Below are positions 6,154 through 13,541 of a stretch of DNA of 17,260 bases, piece by piece (position 1 is the first letter of the stretch; each line of letters opens with the position of its first letter). The notes beneath the pieces are model-generated. The model searched no databases. It was not told where the DNA came from and saw only the letters and a list, made by a program, of their open reading frames with translations. The position numbers were made by a program, and so were the translations under genes. The DNA is from Dehalococcoidia bacterium (lineage in GTDB: Bacteria; Chloroflexota; Dehalococcoidia; Dehalococcoidales; UBA1222): contig WRDV01000010.1 in the NCBI GenBank assembly GCA_009779655.1, positions 1 through 17,260 of the forward strand, written 5' to 3'.

Positions 6154-8346
6154 ATGTACGATATACTCTCTAGTCTTAACACGGCACAAAAAGAAGCTGT
6201 AGAAACTATCTCTGGCCCGGTACTGATTGTGGCAGGGCCGGGTTCCGGCAAGACGCGTGTTATCACTCATCGCATTGCCTATTTGATGAATGCTTGCCGT
6301 GTTAGTTCGCGCAACGTTATGGCGGTTACTTTTACCAATAAAGCTGCCCGTGAGATGCAGGAACGCTTGGGGCAATTAGCACCCATAGCAAGTCAAGGCA
6401 TTACAATTGGCACTTTTCATGCCATTTGCGCCAAGATTTTGCGCATAGATGGGAAGATTATTGGTATTGAGCCCGGATTTGTCATATATGATCAGAATGA
6501 CCAACTTGCGCTAGTTAAGCGCGGCATGACTGAGTTGAACCTTGACCCTAAGCAATATGCGTTGTCTGCCGTACTTGGTCAGATTTCCGCTGCCAAAAGC
6601 CAGACGTTTGGCCCAAAGGACTACATACAGCGCGGGCGCAGCTATTTTGAGGAGATAGTCGGGCGCGTCTATGAGCGCTACCAAGAAATGATGCGAGCTT
6701 CAAATGCACTGGACTTTGATGATTTGCTTATGCGTACGGTTGAGTTGTTCCGCGCGCATAAAGAAGTGCTGGAGCGCTATCAGGAGCGCTATGTACACGT
6801 AATGGTGGATGAGTTCCAAGATACCAATACAGTACAATACGAGATGGTGAAGATGCTGGCTGGAAAGCATCGTAATCTGTGTGTAGTTGGAGATCCTGAC
6901 CAGTCTATTTATTCCTGGCGGTCGGCTGACTTGCGCAACATACTTAATTTTGAGAAAGATTATCCTGATGCCAAGACCATAATACTTGCGCAGAATTACC
7001 GCTCCACCAAGACTATCATAAGCGCAGCTGACGCTATTATTTCTGTGAGCAGCATGCGCAAGCCTAAGAGGCTTTTTACCGACAATGAACAAGGGGTGCC
7101 GGTGACGCTAGCTGAGGCGTATAACGAGCAGGAAGAAGCACTGTTTGTGGCGAAAGAGATAGGAAGACTTGTTAGTTACGGAGGTGCAGCACTGCGTGAC
7201 GTTGCTGTTATGTATCGTACTAATGCCCAGTCGCGTGCTATTGAGGAGGCTTTTATCCGCTGCGGCATGCCGTATAAACTGGTTGCTGGTACGCGTTTTT
7301 ATGAACGGCGTGAAGTTAAGGATATCATAGCCTATCTGAGGTTGATTCTCAATCCTGCCGACGATATATCGCTTATACGTATTATCAATACGCCGCCTCG
7401 CGGCATAGGCGAACGCACAGTAGATGAGCTTTTAGTCTGGGCAAAGAGGCATGGTTTTTCGCTTTACGATGCTATCTGTAAAATCAGTGAGCTTGGAGAT
7501 AGTGAGTCTAGACTGTTTACGCCGCGCGCCGTTAAACTCATGGGTGATTTCCAGAAGATGATTGCTGATCTGCGCCAGAAATCGAACTCGTTGAAGCTGC
7601 TGACGTTTTTTGACAGGCTGATTGAGCGCATAGATTTCAATAGCTATTTGCTAGCATCGCCTGACGGCGAAGACCGTTTGAATAATATATTAGAACTGCG
7701 CGGTGTGGTGCAGGAATACGATGACAGGTTTCCCGAAGGCGTATTGCCTGCGCTACTGGAGGGAGTTGCGCTTGTATCTGATGTTGACTCACTTAGCGAA
7801 GTAACTGATACGGTGACATTGATTACATTACATCAGGCAAAAGGGCTAGAGTTTCCGATAGTATTTATTGTTGGCATGGAAGATGGTATTTTGCCCCATA
7901 TACGTTCTTTTGACGCTCCGGAACAGATAGAAGAAGAGCGCAGGCTGTGCTATGTGGGCATTACGCGTGCCAAGAGACGCGTGTATCTGATGCGTGCTTT
8001 TCGTCGTAGCATGATGGGTGCAAGCAATGTAAATGCGCCGTCACGCTTTTTGAAAGACATACCTGAGGAGCTGACTTGCGGCGCGCGTCCGTGGAAGTCG
8101 GAGAAGCCAAAATATCACCGGCGAGAGAGAGATTTGGATTGGGCCGTGGCAGATCCCGAGTTCTGCGAAAATCAGTCGCTGCCTGATGTTAAGCCCGGAG
8201 ATGACGTATATCATGATCAGTTTGGGCGAGGTAAAATTGTCAGCATCAATACTGTATGCGGGGATACAGAGGTCGTAGTGTCATTCAGAGAAGCGGGTAC
8301 CAAGAAGTTGTTGCTCAGTTTGGCTAAGCTTGAGAAAATGGAGTAA
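6154..8346 (+). CDS. pcrA: ATP-dependent DNA helicase PcrA/UvrD
   Basis: This 730-residue superfamily 1A 3'-5' helicase acts in nucleotide excision and mismatch repair and clears stalled complexes. Motifs in order are the Q-motif (LNTAQKEAV, Gln12), Walker A AGPGSGKT (27-34), VTFTNKAA (Ia), VDEFQDTN (about 218-225), GDPDQSIYSWRSA (III), QNYRST (IV), LHQAKGLEFPIVFIVG (V) and YVGITRAKRR (VI). The C-terminal GDDVYHDQFGRGKIVSI...LLLSLAKLEK is the Tudor-like domain of PcrA, which favours PcrA over Rep. Start ATG 6154 matches the family N-terminus and there is an in-frame stop at 6136, but no Shine-Dalgarno sequence precedes it. The gene is divergent from the trp operon and six bases from mutL, so the two are likely cotranscribed. 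Confidence 0.95.
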   Translation: MYDILSSLNTAQKEAVETISGPVLIVAGPGSGKTRVITHRIAYLMNACRVSSRNVMAVTFTNKAAREMQERLGQLAPIASQGITIGTFHAICAKILRIDGKIIGIEPGFVIYDQNDQLALVKRGMTELNLDPKQYALSAVLGQISAAKSQTFGPKDYIQRGRSYFEEIVGRVYERYQEMMRASNALDFDDLLMRTVELFRAHKEVLERYQERYVHVMVDEFQDTNTVQYEMVKMLAGKHRNLCVVGDPDQSIYSWRSADLRNILNFEKDYPDAKTIILAQNYRSTKTIISAADAIISVSSMRKPKRLFTDNEQGVPVTLAEAYNEQEEALFVAKEIGRLVSYGGAALRDVAVMYRTNAQSRAIEEAFIRCGMPYKLVAGTRFYERREVKDIIAYLRLILNPADDISLIRIINTPPRGIGERTVDELLVWAKRHGFSLYDAICKISELGDSESRLFTPRAVKLMGDFQKMIADLRQKSNSLKLLTFFDRLIERIDFNSYLLASPDGEDRLNNILELRGVVQEYDDRFPEGVLPALLEGVALVSDVDSLSEVTDTVTLITLHQAKGLEFPIVFIVGMEDGILPHIRSFDAPEQIEEERRLCYVGITRAKRRVYLMRAFRRSMMGASNVNAPSRFLKDIPEELTCGARPWKSEKPKYHRRERDLDWAVADPEFCENQSLPDVKPGDDVYHDQFGRGKIVSINTVCGDTEVVVSFREAGTKKLLLSLAKLEKME

Positions 8347-8352
8347 AGAATT

Positions 8353-10095
8353 ATGCCGGTTGCGCTTCTTGAGCCGCATGTTATTGCTCGTATTGCTGCG
8401 GGTGAGGTTATTGACCGTCCGTCATCGGTAGTAAAGGAACTGCTGGAGAATGCCATTGACGCCGGAGCGACTCAAATATCTGTTGACGTTGCGGGCAGCG
8501 GGCTGGAGATTATCCGTGTGTCCGATGATGGCTGCGGCATGGCATTTAACGATCTCGAGTTAGCTTTTCAGCGTCATGCAACAAGTAAAATCCGGCGTTT
8601 TGACGATATGTTTGCATTGAGCACGCTGGGATTTCGCGGCGAAGCGCTGCCTTCTATCGCCGCTGTTGCTGATGTGGAGATTACGTCGTGTCAGACCGGT
8701 GTTGTCGGCGGCGCTAAGTTAGAGTTCCGCGATGGCAAACTATTCAAAAAAGGGGCCTTTGGACGCTCTCAAGGCACCAGTATTAGCGCCGCGCGTTTGT
8801 TTCAATCGGTGCCTGCGCGTTTGAAGTTTCTTAAATCGCGCCCTGCTGAGAATGCGCATATTGCGCAGGTTATAAGCCAGTATGCCATGGCATATCCTGA
8901 AATAAAGTTTACACTGGTAAGCGACGGCAGACAGAGCATGGCAACTGCTGGTAACGGCAAATTGGCTGACGTATTAATGCATATTTATGGCCTGGAAGTG
9001 GCGCGTCAAATGCTGGATATTACGCCGTACGGAGGCACTGCGTCGTCGGCGATTAAAGTTAGCGGTATGGCGGCAACACCTGCTGTGACGCGCTCTGGCA
9101 ATAACTTTATTTCTCTGTTTATCAATCGTCGCTGGGTAACATCTCGCCGCTTGGTTTATGCCGTGGAGGAGGCTTATCATGGCATGCTGATGACCGGTAA
9201 GCATCCTATTGCGGTGATTAACATAGAGATTCCTTCAGCTGATATAGATGTCAATATTCATCCTACTAAGAGTGAAGTTAAGATAAATGAGGAGGCGGCT
9301 GTCTTCGGTGCTGTACAGCGCGCAGTGAGGCAGGCATTGGTGCAGGCGGCTCCTGTCTTGGTTGTCTCAAACGTCACTGAAGCGGCACAGCCGGCGCATC
9401 CTGCGCCGGCGTGTCAAGCTGACTTTTTGCTACGACAAAGAAGTTATACCTTATCTGCTTCGCGTCATGCTATGCCTTGCTCTGAGCTTGGCGCGTCGCA
9501 AACAGCGTTTGCCGCAACGCCTAAGACTGTTTTGCCGGCGCTTAGGCTGTTGGGGCAATTGCGTAATAGTTATATTGTGGCGGAAGGCCCTGATGGGCTT
9601 TACATTATTGATCAGCATGCCGCACACGAGCGGGTATTGTTTGAGAGATTTACCCGAGAAAAGAGTTTGGGCCGACTTAATGTGCAGGCATTGCTTAATC
9701 CTGAGCCGTTTGATGTGACGCCATCACAGGCTGCTTTGCTGTCATCTCATCTAGATGATTTGGCGCAAGTTGGCTTTCTGATCGAAAGCTTTGGCGCCAA
9801 CAGCTATATTGTGCGTACTGTCCCAGGAATGCTGTCAGATAAGAACTGGAAAGCCATGCTTAGTGAACTTTTGGATACGGCGAGCGGGGAACGCAGTCAG
9901 TTCAATGAGCGGCTTGTGGCATTGTCTGCCTGCCACGCCGCCGTGAGATTCGGGCAGGCGCTTGCTGAAGATGAGATGCGCGAGTTATTGCGTCAGTTGG
10001 AGCAGGTGGAATTACCAAACACCTGTCCTCATGGGAGGCCTGCTTTGATGTGCCTTACATATGAGCAAATTGGCAAAGAGTTTAAGCGCGCATAA
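8353..10095 (+). CDS. mutL: DNA mismatch repair protein MutL (endonuclease type)
   Basis: This 580-residue mismatch-repair ATPase has the GHKL motifs ELLENAIDAGA, SDDGCGM, RHATSKI and TLGFRGEALPSIA in the N-terminal half. After a short variable linker (about 335-385), the C-terminal half carries DQHAAHERVLFE, which fits the metal-binding DQHA(X)2E(X)4E motif of nicking MutL proteins. It also has ACHAAVRFGQAL and CPHGRP, the other endonuclease motifs, and ends EFKRA. This suggests a strand-nicking MutL, as in bacteria without MutH. GGAG at 8340-8343 lies nine bases from the ATG. It directly follows pcrA; no mutS is present in the window. The linker DNA holds a perfect 9-bp hairpin. Confidence 0.95.
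   Translation: MPVALLEPHVIARIAAGEVIDRPSSVVKELLENAIDAGATQISVDVAGSGLEIIRVSDDGCGMAFNDLELAFQRHATSKIRRFDDMFALSTLGFRGEALPSIAAVADVEITSCQTGVVGGAKLEFRDGKLFKKGAFGRSQGTSISAARLFQSVPARLKFLKSRPAENAHIAQVISQYAMAYPEIKFTLVSDGRQSMATAGNGKLADVLMHIYGLEVARQMLDITPYGGTASSAIKVSGMAATPAVTRSGNNFISLFINRRWVTSRRLVYAVEEAYHGMLMTGKHPIAVINIEIPSADIDVNIHPTKSEVKINEEAAVFGAVQRAVRQALVQAAPVLVVSNVTEAAQPAHPAPACQADFLLRQRSYTLSASRHAMPCSELGASQTAFAATPKTVLPALRLLGQLRNSYIVAEGPDGLYIIDQHAAHERVLFERFTREKSLGRLNVQALLNPEPFDVTPSQAALLSSHLDDLAQVGFLIESFGANSYIVRTVPGMLSDKNWKAMLSELLDTASGERSQFNERLVALSACHAAVRFGQALAEDEMRELLRQLEQVELPNTCPHGRPALMCLTYEQIGKEFKRA
9390..9410. repeat. GC-rich 9-bp perfect inverted repeat in the mutL linker
   Basis: GCCGGCGCA (9390-9398), TCC, TGCGCCGGC (9402-9410) form a perfect stem with a 3-nt loop. 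It lies in the non-conserved linker between the ATPase and endonuclease domains. Confidence 0.75.
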
Positions 10096-10117
10096 TCAAA
10101 ACTCTGCGTTACCACTT

Positions 10118-10161
10118 TTGACAATTAGAAAAATAACTTCTTATAATATGATGTATCATAT
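10118..10161 (+). promoter_or_regulatory. Consensus promoter with overlapping palindromic operator before rubrerythrin
   Basis: TTGACA (10118-10123), 18 bases, then TATAAT (10142-10147) is a full-consensus sigma-A promoter. The inverted repeat ATATGAT-GT-ATCATAT (10146-10161) overlaps the -10 and the transcription start. It is 7-2-7, not the classical 7-1-7 PerR box, but its position and the perR gene downstream make it the best operator candidate. The AT-rich stretch around it could hold a degenerate PerR box in another register. Confidence 0.7.
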
Positions 10162-10190
10162 AGGAATAAATCTTACTAAGGAGAGTTAAG

Positions 10191-10733
10191 GTGAATAAGT
10201 TTATCTGTTCTATTTGCGGATATGTCCATGAGGGAGCGGCTATTCCTGATACCTGTCCACAGTGCAAAGCCTTAAAAGATAAGTTTGGTAAGCAGTACGG
10301 TACGGGTTTAGTTTTTGCCGATGAGCATAGAATCGGCGCTGCGAAGGATGTTGATCCTGAGGTAATTGAATGGCTGCGCCAGCACTTTATGGGCGAATGC
10401 ACTGAGGTCGGAATGTATCTTGCTATGAGTCGCCAAGCTGATAGAGAAGGTTACCCCGAGGTTGCTGAGGCATATAAGCGCATTGCCTTTGAAGAAGCTG
10501 AACATGCCGCTAAATTTGCGGAATTATTAGGCGAGGTTGTTGACGTGTCGACCAAGAAAAATCTTGAGATGCGCGTAATGGCTGAGTATGGCGCAACGCA
10601 AGGCAAAAAGGATATCGCAACAAAAGCGAAGCAACTTAATCTTGATGCAATACATGATACGGTACATGAAATGTGCAAGGATGAAGCTCGTCACGGCATG
10701 GCGTTTCAGGGCCTATTGAAGCGATATTTTTAA
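10191..10733 (+). CDS. Reverse rubrerythrin (peroxide reductase)
   Basis: This 180-residue cytoplasmic iron protein has an N-terminal rubredoxin-like FeS4 site (Cys6, Cys9, Cys22, Cys25), followed by a four-helix ferritin-like diiron domain. Diiron ligands are likely Glu69, Glu102 with His105 (ExxH), Glu160, and Glu165 with His168 (ExxH). The rubredoxin domain first, diiron domain second order defines reverse rubrerythrin, which in anaerobic clostridia reduces peroxide (and oxygen) with electrons from NAD(P)H via rubredoxin-type carriers. It starts at GTG 10191, with AAGGAG six or more bases upstream. perR follows after four bases, and a consensus promoter with a palindrome precedes it, indicating peroxide-responsive control. 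Confidence 0.92.
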   Translation: MNKFICSICGYVHEGAAIPDTCPQCKALKDKFGKQYGTGLVFADEHRIGAAKDVDPEVIEWLRQHFMGECTEVGMYLAMSRQADREGYPEVAEAYKRIAFEEAEHAAKFAELLGEVVDVSTKKNLEMRVMAEYGATQGKKDIATKAKQLNLDAIHDTVHEMCKDEARHGMAFQGLLKRYF

Positions 10734-10737
10734 CAAC

Positions 10738-11139
10738 ATGACCGGCAAAAGGAATACCATCCAGCGGCAGTTGATTCATGACGCTGTGATGGAGCTTGAC
10801 ATGCACGCAACCGCCGAGCAAGTCTACGAACATGTGTTCAAAAAGCATCCGACAATTAGCAGAGCTACTGTCTTTAGGAATCTCGGCCAAATGTCGGATG
10901 CCGGAGAATTATTGAAAATCGGCAGCTTTTACGGCTCGGTTCACTATGACCATAAATGCCATAATCATTACCACTTTGTCTGTGATGCGTGTAAGTGGGT
11001 TTATGATATATCTGCGTGCGGCCATGATATTAACAGCGAGCTAGCGGATATGGATGGGTTTGAAGTTAAGGGGTATCACTTGAGTTTCAACGGGTTATGT
11101 CGGAATTGTAAATCTAAGCGAGACGACGGCGCTTGTTGA
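10738..11139 (+). CDS. perR: Fur-family peroxide-stress repressor
   Basis: This 133-residue Fur-family regulator has a winged-helix domain (ISRATVFRNLGQMSDAG recognition region) and a C-terminal dimerisation domain with two CxxC pairs (Cys82/85 and Cys121/124) for structural zinc. Aligned by eye to Bacillus PerR, all five regulatory metal ligands are kept: His23 (His37), Asp71 (Asp85), His77 (His91), His79 (His93) and Asp90 (Asp104). Aspartate at the Asp85 position is the feature that separates PerR from Fur. It probably represses the rubrerythrin operon and itself, with derepression on histidine oxidation by peroxide. It begins four bases after rubrerythrin with no good ribosome binding site, so translation is probably coupled. 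Confidence 0.88.
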   Translation: MTGKRNTIQRQLIHDAVMELDMHATAEQVYEHVFKKHPTISRATVFRNLGQMSDAGELLKIGSFYGSVHYDHKCHNHYHFVCDACKWVYDISACGHDINSELADMDGFEVKGYHLSFNGLCRNCKSKRDDGAC

Positions 11140-11210
11140 TGAACAGACAAGGCTTCTAGCAATACGAGGTTACGTTAGGATGCTTCCATATCCTGTATTG
11201 AACGAGCTTC

Positions 11211-11693
11211 CTATGGAATTTCAGATAACCCATCGGTAGCGTCATTACAGGCAGCATTTATCTTAGGTTGCAACAGTTCATAGCGTACCATGCCATCCTC
11301 AATAAGCTGTCGGATTTTACGTTCAGATGATGAGAGAGTGCTTTTGCCTGTTTTGATTTCCATTATGACTATTTCTTGCGGATCTCCGATAGCAAGCCCG
11401 GGAAATACTATTAGATCAAACGGAGTACCAATGAAACGCGCCTCTGTAGGGTCATATTTGAAATCGGGGAGGTATGGTGCGATTTGCTCGGTAAACTTGC
11501 CTCCAAGTACTGAGCGGCTTTGGGTTACGGCACTTTTGCGGATGCTCTCACGCTCTGCTTCTAATAATTGGTGTTCTGATATTTGCCATTCCTGAAATCT
11601 ACGGCTGAAACGCCATCGCAATATGACATAAAACATACACATAGCTGCCAACATGACTATGGTAGCAAGTATGCCAAACAGGAACAATTCCAT
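11211..11693 (-). CDS. Membrane-anchored Holliday-junction-resolvase-like nuclease
   Basis: The 160-residue product has one N-terminal membrane segment (about 3-26), a charged helix rich in Glu and Arg (30-55), and a nuclease-like domain. SRSVLGGKFTEQIAPYLP (59-76), then FIGTPFDLIVF with Asp93, and IMEIKTGKS with Glu112 and Lys114 match the E...D...ExK core of the restriction-endonuclease-like fold. The arrangement resembles the Endonuc_Holl family, annotated as archaeal-type Holliday junction resolvase-related. Why it carries a membrane anchor is unknown, and activity is not established. GGGGGAG lies six bases from the ATG. It is third in the lepB-pyrE direction, after an 82-base gap that holds a weak terminator. 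Confidence 0.75.
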   Translation of the reverse strand: MELFLFGILATIVMLAAMCMFYVILRWRFSRRFQEWQISEHQLLEAERESIRKSAVTQSRSVLGGKFTEQIAPYLPDFKYDPTEARFIGTPFDLIVFPGLAIGDPQEIVIMEIKTGKSTLSSSERKIRQLIEDGMVRYELLQPKINAACNDATDGLSEIP

Positions 11694-11729
11694 AGATGCT
11701 CCCCCTCCTCTTCTCAGTTCGAGTTATGC

Positions 11730-11757
11730 AAAAAAGCTGCGTGCTTTCTAAAACGCA
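11730..11757 (-). terminator. Weak intrinsic terminator after pyrE
   Basis: On the minus strand TGCGT and ACGCA pair around a 10-base loop with partial inner TTT/AAA pairing. AGCTTTTTTG follows. The stem is short and imperfect, so termination is probably partial. Confidence 0.35.
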
Positions 11758-11775
11758 TGTACTATTGCCGCTTAA

Positions 11776-12366
11776 TCATGGTTTTAGTTTGCTGCTGCCC
11801 GGCCTTACTAGCGGCACGCCTTGTTTGCACAGAGGACAGTCTTGTGGCTGATAAGCCGGAGTCGTGGAGCGCAGGCAGCTATATACCGGTGCGCCGAGAT
11901 CGAAACCATTATCAGAGCGGTCTACTAGTACACCAATGCCGACTACTATGCCTCTATGTTCGGACACAGCTCCCAAGACTTCTTTGACAGATTTGCCTGT
12001 GGTGAGTATATCGTCTACCACAAGCACTTTCTCTGCATGGTTAAGGACAAATCCGCGCCGGAAGACGCGCTGTCCGGTCTCGTTTTTCTCGGCAAAAATG
12101 CAGCGCAGGCCCATCTGCCTAGCGACCTCAAAAGCAAGAATAATGCCGCCTGTTGTTGGTCCTGTTACCACTTGTGCTCCGGAGTTCTTGAAATGTGTGG
12201 CTATCATGGCGCATAGGCGAGATGTGTATTCCGGTTGCTCCAGTATGCGAAATTTTTCCCAATAAACCGGCGAATGCAAGCCTGATGTAAGCACAAAATG
12301 CCCGTCTAGCACAGCTTTACTACTGCGGAAGAGGGCTTCGGCTTCATTCATCGTGTTATCTGGCAT
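11776..12366 (-). CDS. pyrE: Orotate phosphoribosyltransferase
   Basis: This 196-residue enzyme converts orotate and PRPP to orotidine 5'-phosphate in pyrimidine synthesis. VLVVDDILTTGKS (115-127) is the PRPP-binding motif. FAEKNE (91-96) holds the conserved lysine near the flexible loop, and TGPTTGGI (68-75) is the pyrophosphate loop. The C-terminus has a CPLC pair (177, 180) followed by VPLVRPGS, typical of the TIGR01367-like PyrE subgroup. No other pyr gene is nearby. The start at ATG 12364-12366 is 12 bases after the lepB stop; neither it nor the alternative ATG at 12349-12351 has a clear ribosome binding site, so coupling to lepB is likely. Confidence 0.93.
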   Translation of the reverse strand: MPDNTMNEAEALFRSSKAVLDGHFVLTSGLHSPVYWEKFRILEQPEYTSRLCAMIATHFKNSGAQVVTGPTTGGIILAFEVARQMGLRCIFAEKNETGQRVFRRGFVLNHAEKVLVVDDILTTGKSVKEVLGAVSEHRGIVVGIGVLVDRSDNGFDLGAPVYSCLRSTTPAYQPQDCPLCKQGVPLVRPGSSKLKP

Positions 12367-12378
12367 AATATACTGCTA

Positions 12379-13200
12379 CTATGGCGGTAGTTTGTAGTTA
12401 AGGGCTGAGCCGAACTTTGACAAGGGCCAAAACTGACAAAGGGCACGTCCTACGATGTTGTCCTGCGGTACTGTCCAGGCTTTATGCGAGTCAGCTGAGT
12501 TGTTGCGGTTATCACCCATTACAAAGTAGTTATTCTGTGGAATAGGTTCGGGGCTGATATAGTAGTAGTATGGTGGTTCGTCAATATAAGGTTCGTCTAG
12601 CGTCAGCGTGCTTCCGTCCTGCTTGTGAATATAGACGCTACCGTTTTTAATCTCAACTATTTCGCCCGGCATTCCGATAATACGTTTGATATAGTCGTTA
12701 TCGGAGCGCACTTGTGCTGGAGGAGTGAATACTATGATATCGCCGCGTTGCGGCTCATGCCCGAACTTATATGCCAGCTTATATACTAGAATGCGCTCGC
12801 CATTTTCCAAGGTGGGTTTCATGCTTCCGGAGACGATTTCTGAGTTTTGCAGCGCAAGACTCATGCCGGCAAATAACGCTATGGCTAGACATACGGTGAT
12901 GAGTGCTTCACGAATAATGCCGGTAAGGCTCTGCTTCCGGTTTGTGTTTGATTCTGTGTCCGGTTCGGATTGAATACCAGCAATTTCAAAATCCAAGCCA
13001 TCTTTTGGAGGCGGTTGTGACAGGGATAGGAAGTCATCGTCTGAATCATCAAAGTCAGGGCTTTCATCTGAAGCTGCTTGTTGTATTTGGGTACAACTTT
13101 CAACTGCGTCAGCCTCGTGACATTTATCAAACGGCGTGTCACTGCCGCTCTCGCTATTACCTGGAGCATTGAAACTAGTATTTGATTCATTAGTTTGCAT
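12379..13200 (-). CDS. lepB: Signal peptidase I with a long acidic N-terminal extension
   Basis: This 273-residue membrane serine protease removes signal peptides from secreted proteins. It has one transmembrane segment (about 97-118), SGSMKPTL with nucleophile Ser126, YIKRIIGMPGE with general base Lys172, and GDNRNNSADSHKAW near the C-terminus (usual form GDNRxxSxDSR). The catalytic domain has the compact Gram-positive length. The first ~90 residues are unusual: hydrophilic, rich in Ser, Asp, Glu and Gln (for example DFDDSDDDFLSLSQPPP), and predicted cytoplasmic. No ribosome binding site is visible before ATG 13198-13200, and no good internal start is seen before the membrane segment. A perfect TATAAT lies at 13245-13250. 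pyrE follows within 12 bases. Confidence 0.93.
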   Translation of the reverse strand: MQTNESNTSFNAPGNSESGSDTPFDKCHEADAVESCTQIQQAASDESPDFDDSDDDFLSLSQPPPKDGLDFEIAGIQSEPDTESNTNRKQSLTGIIREALITVCLAIALFAGMSLALQNSEIVSGSMKPTLENGERILVYKLAYKFGHEPQRGDIIVFTPPAQVRSDNDYIKRIIGMPGEIVEIKNGSVYIHKQDGSTLTLDEPYIDEPPYYYYISPEPIPQNNYFVMGDNRNNSADSHKAWTVPQDNIVGRALCQFWPLSKFGSALNYKLPP

Positions 13201-13541
13201 AATACAATCAGCAATGTTACAAACGTAGTAGTCTACCCTGCCTAATTATACAACTTGAGACTCATTAAAGCGAATAGCATCATCATGACAGAAGGAGTTT
13301 GCCGGGTAGTTTTGCTTTCCACATCAGATTACATAGAATATACATTGATGAATCTGCTACTTTTCATTGTTCTCGCTGGCTAGGAGGGCGTAGAGCAACA
13401 ACTCCCTTAGGCGTTGTCTGACATAACAAGTATGTGATATGATGCTAGTATAGACGAAACCAGTTCTCTTCACCATATTAGTATCGTATAGAGTGCTTTC
13501 TAGCTAAGGATGCCTGCCTTACTGTCCAATGGGGCGCATAC
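13201..13541. other. Divergent intergenic region between lepB and the repeat-protein gene
   Basis: This 341-base stretch holds a minus-strand TATAAT for lepB at 13245-13250 (no good -35), and a plus-strand promoter at 13414-13443. A small inverted repeat ACAAC/GTTGT (13398-13402 and 13413-13417) touches the -35. No convincing gene or RNA is seen. Confidence 0.55.
13414..13443 (+). promoter_or_regulatory. Promoter of the surface repeat-protein gene
   Basis: TTGTCT (13414-13419), 18 bases, then TGATATGAT (extended -10, hexamer 13438-13443). Transcription would start near 13450, giving a leader of about 90 bases. Confidence 0.55.

Noticed and set aside
13285..13383. Small plus-strand frame, about 32 codons, in the lepB/repeat-gene intergenic region
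   Set aside because: No ribosome binding site, and it overlaps no recognised family; composition is that of random AT-rich sequence.
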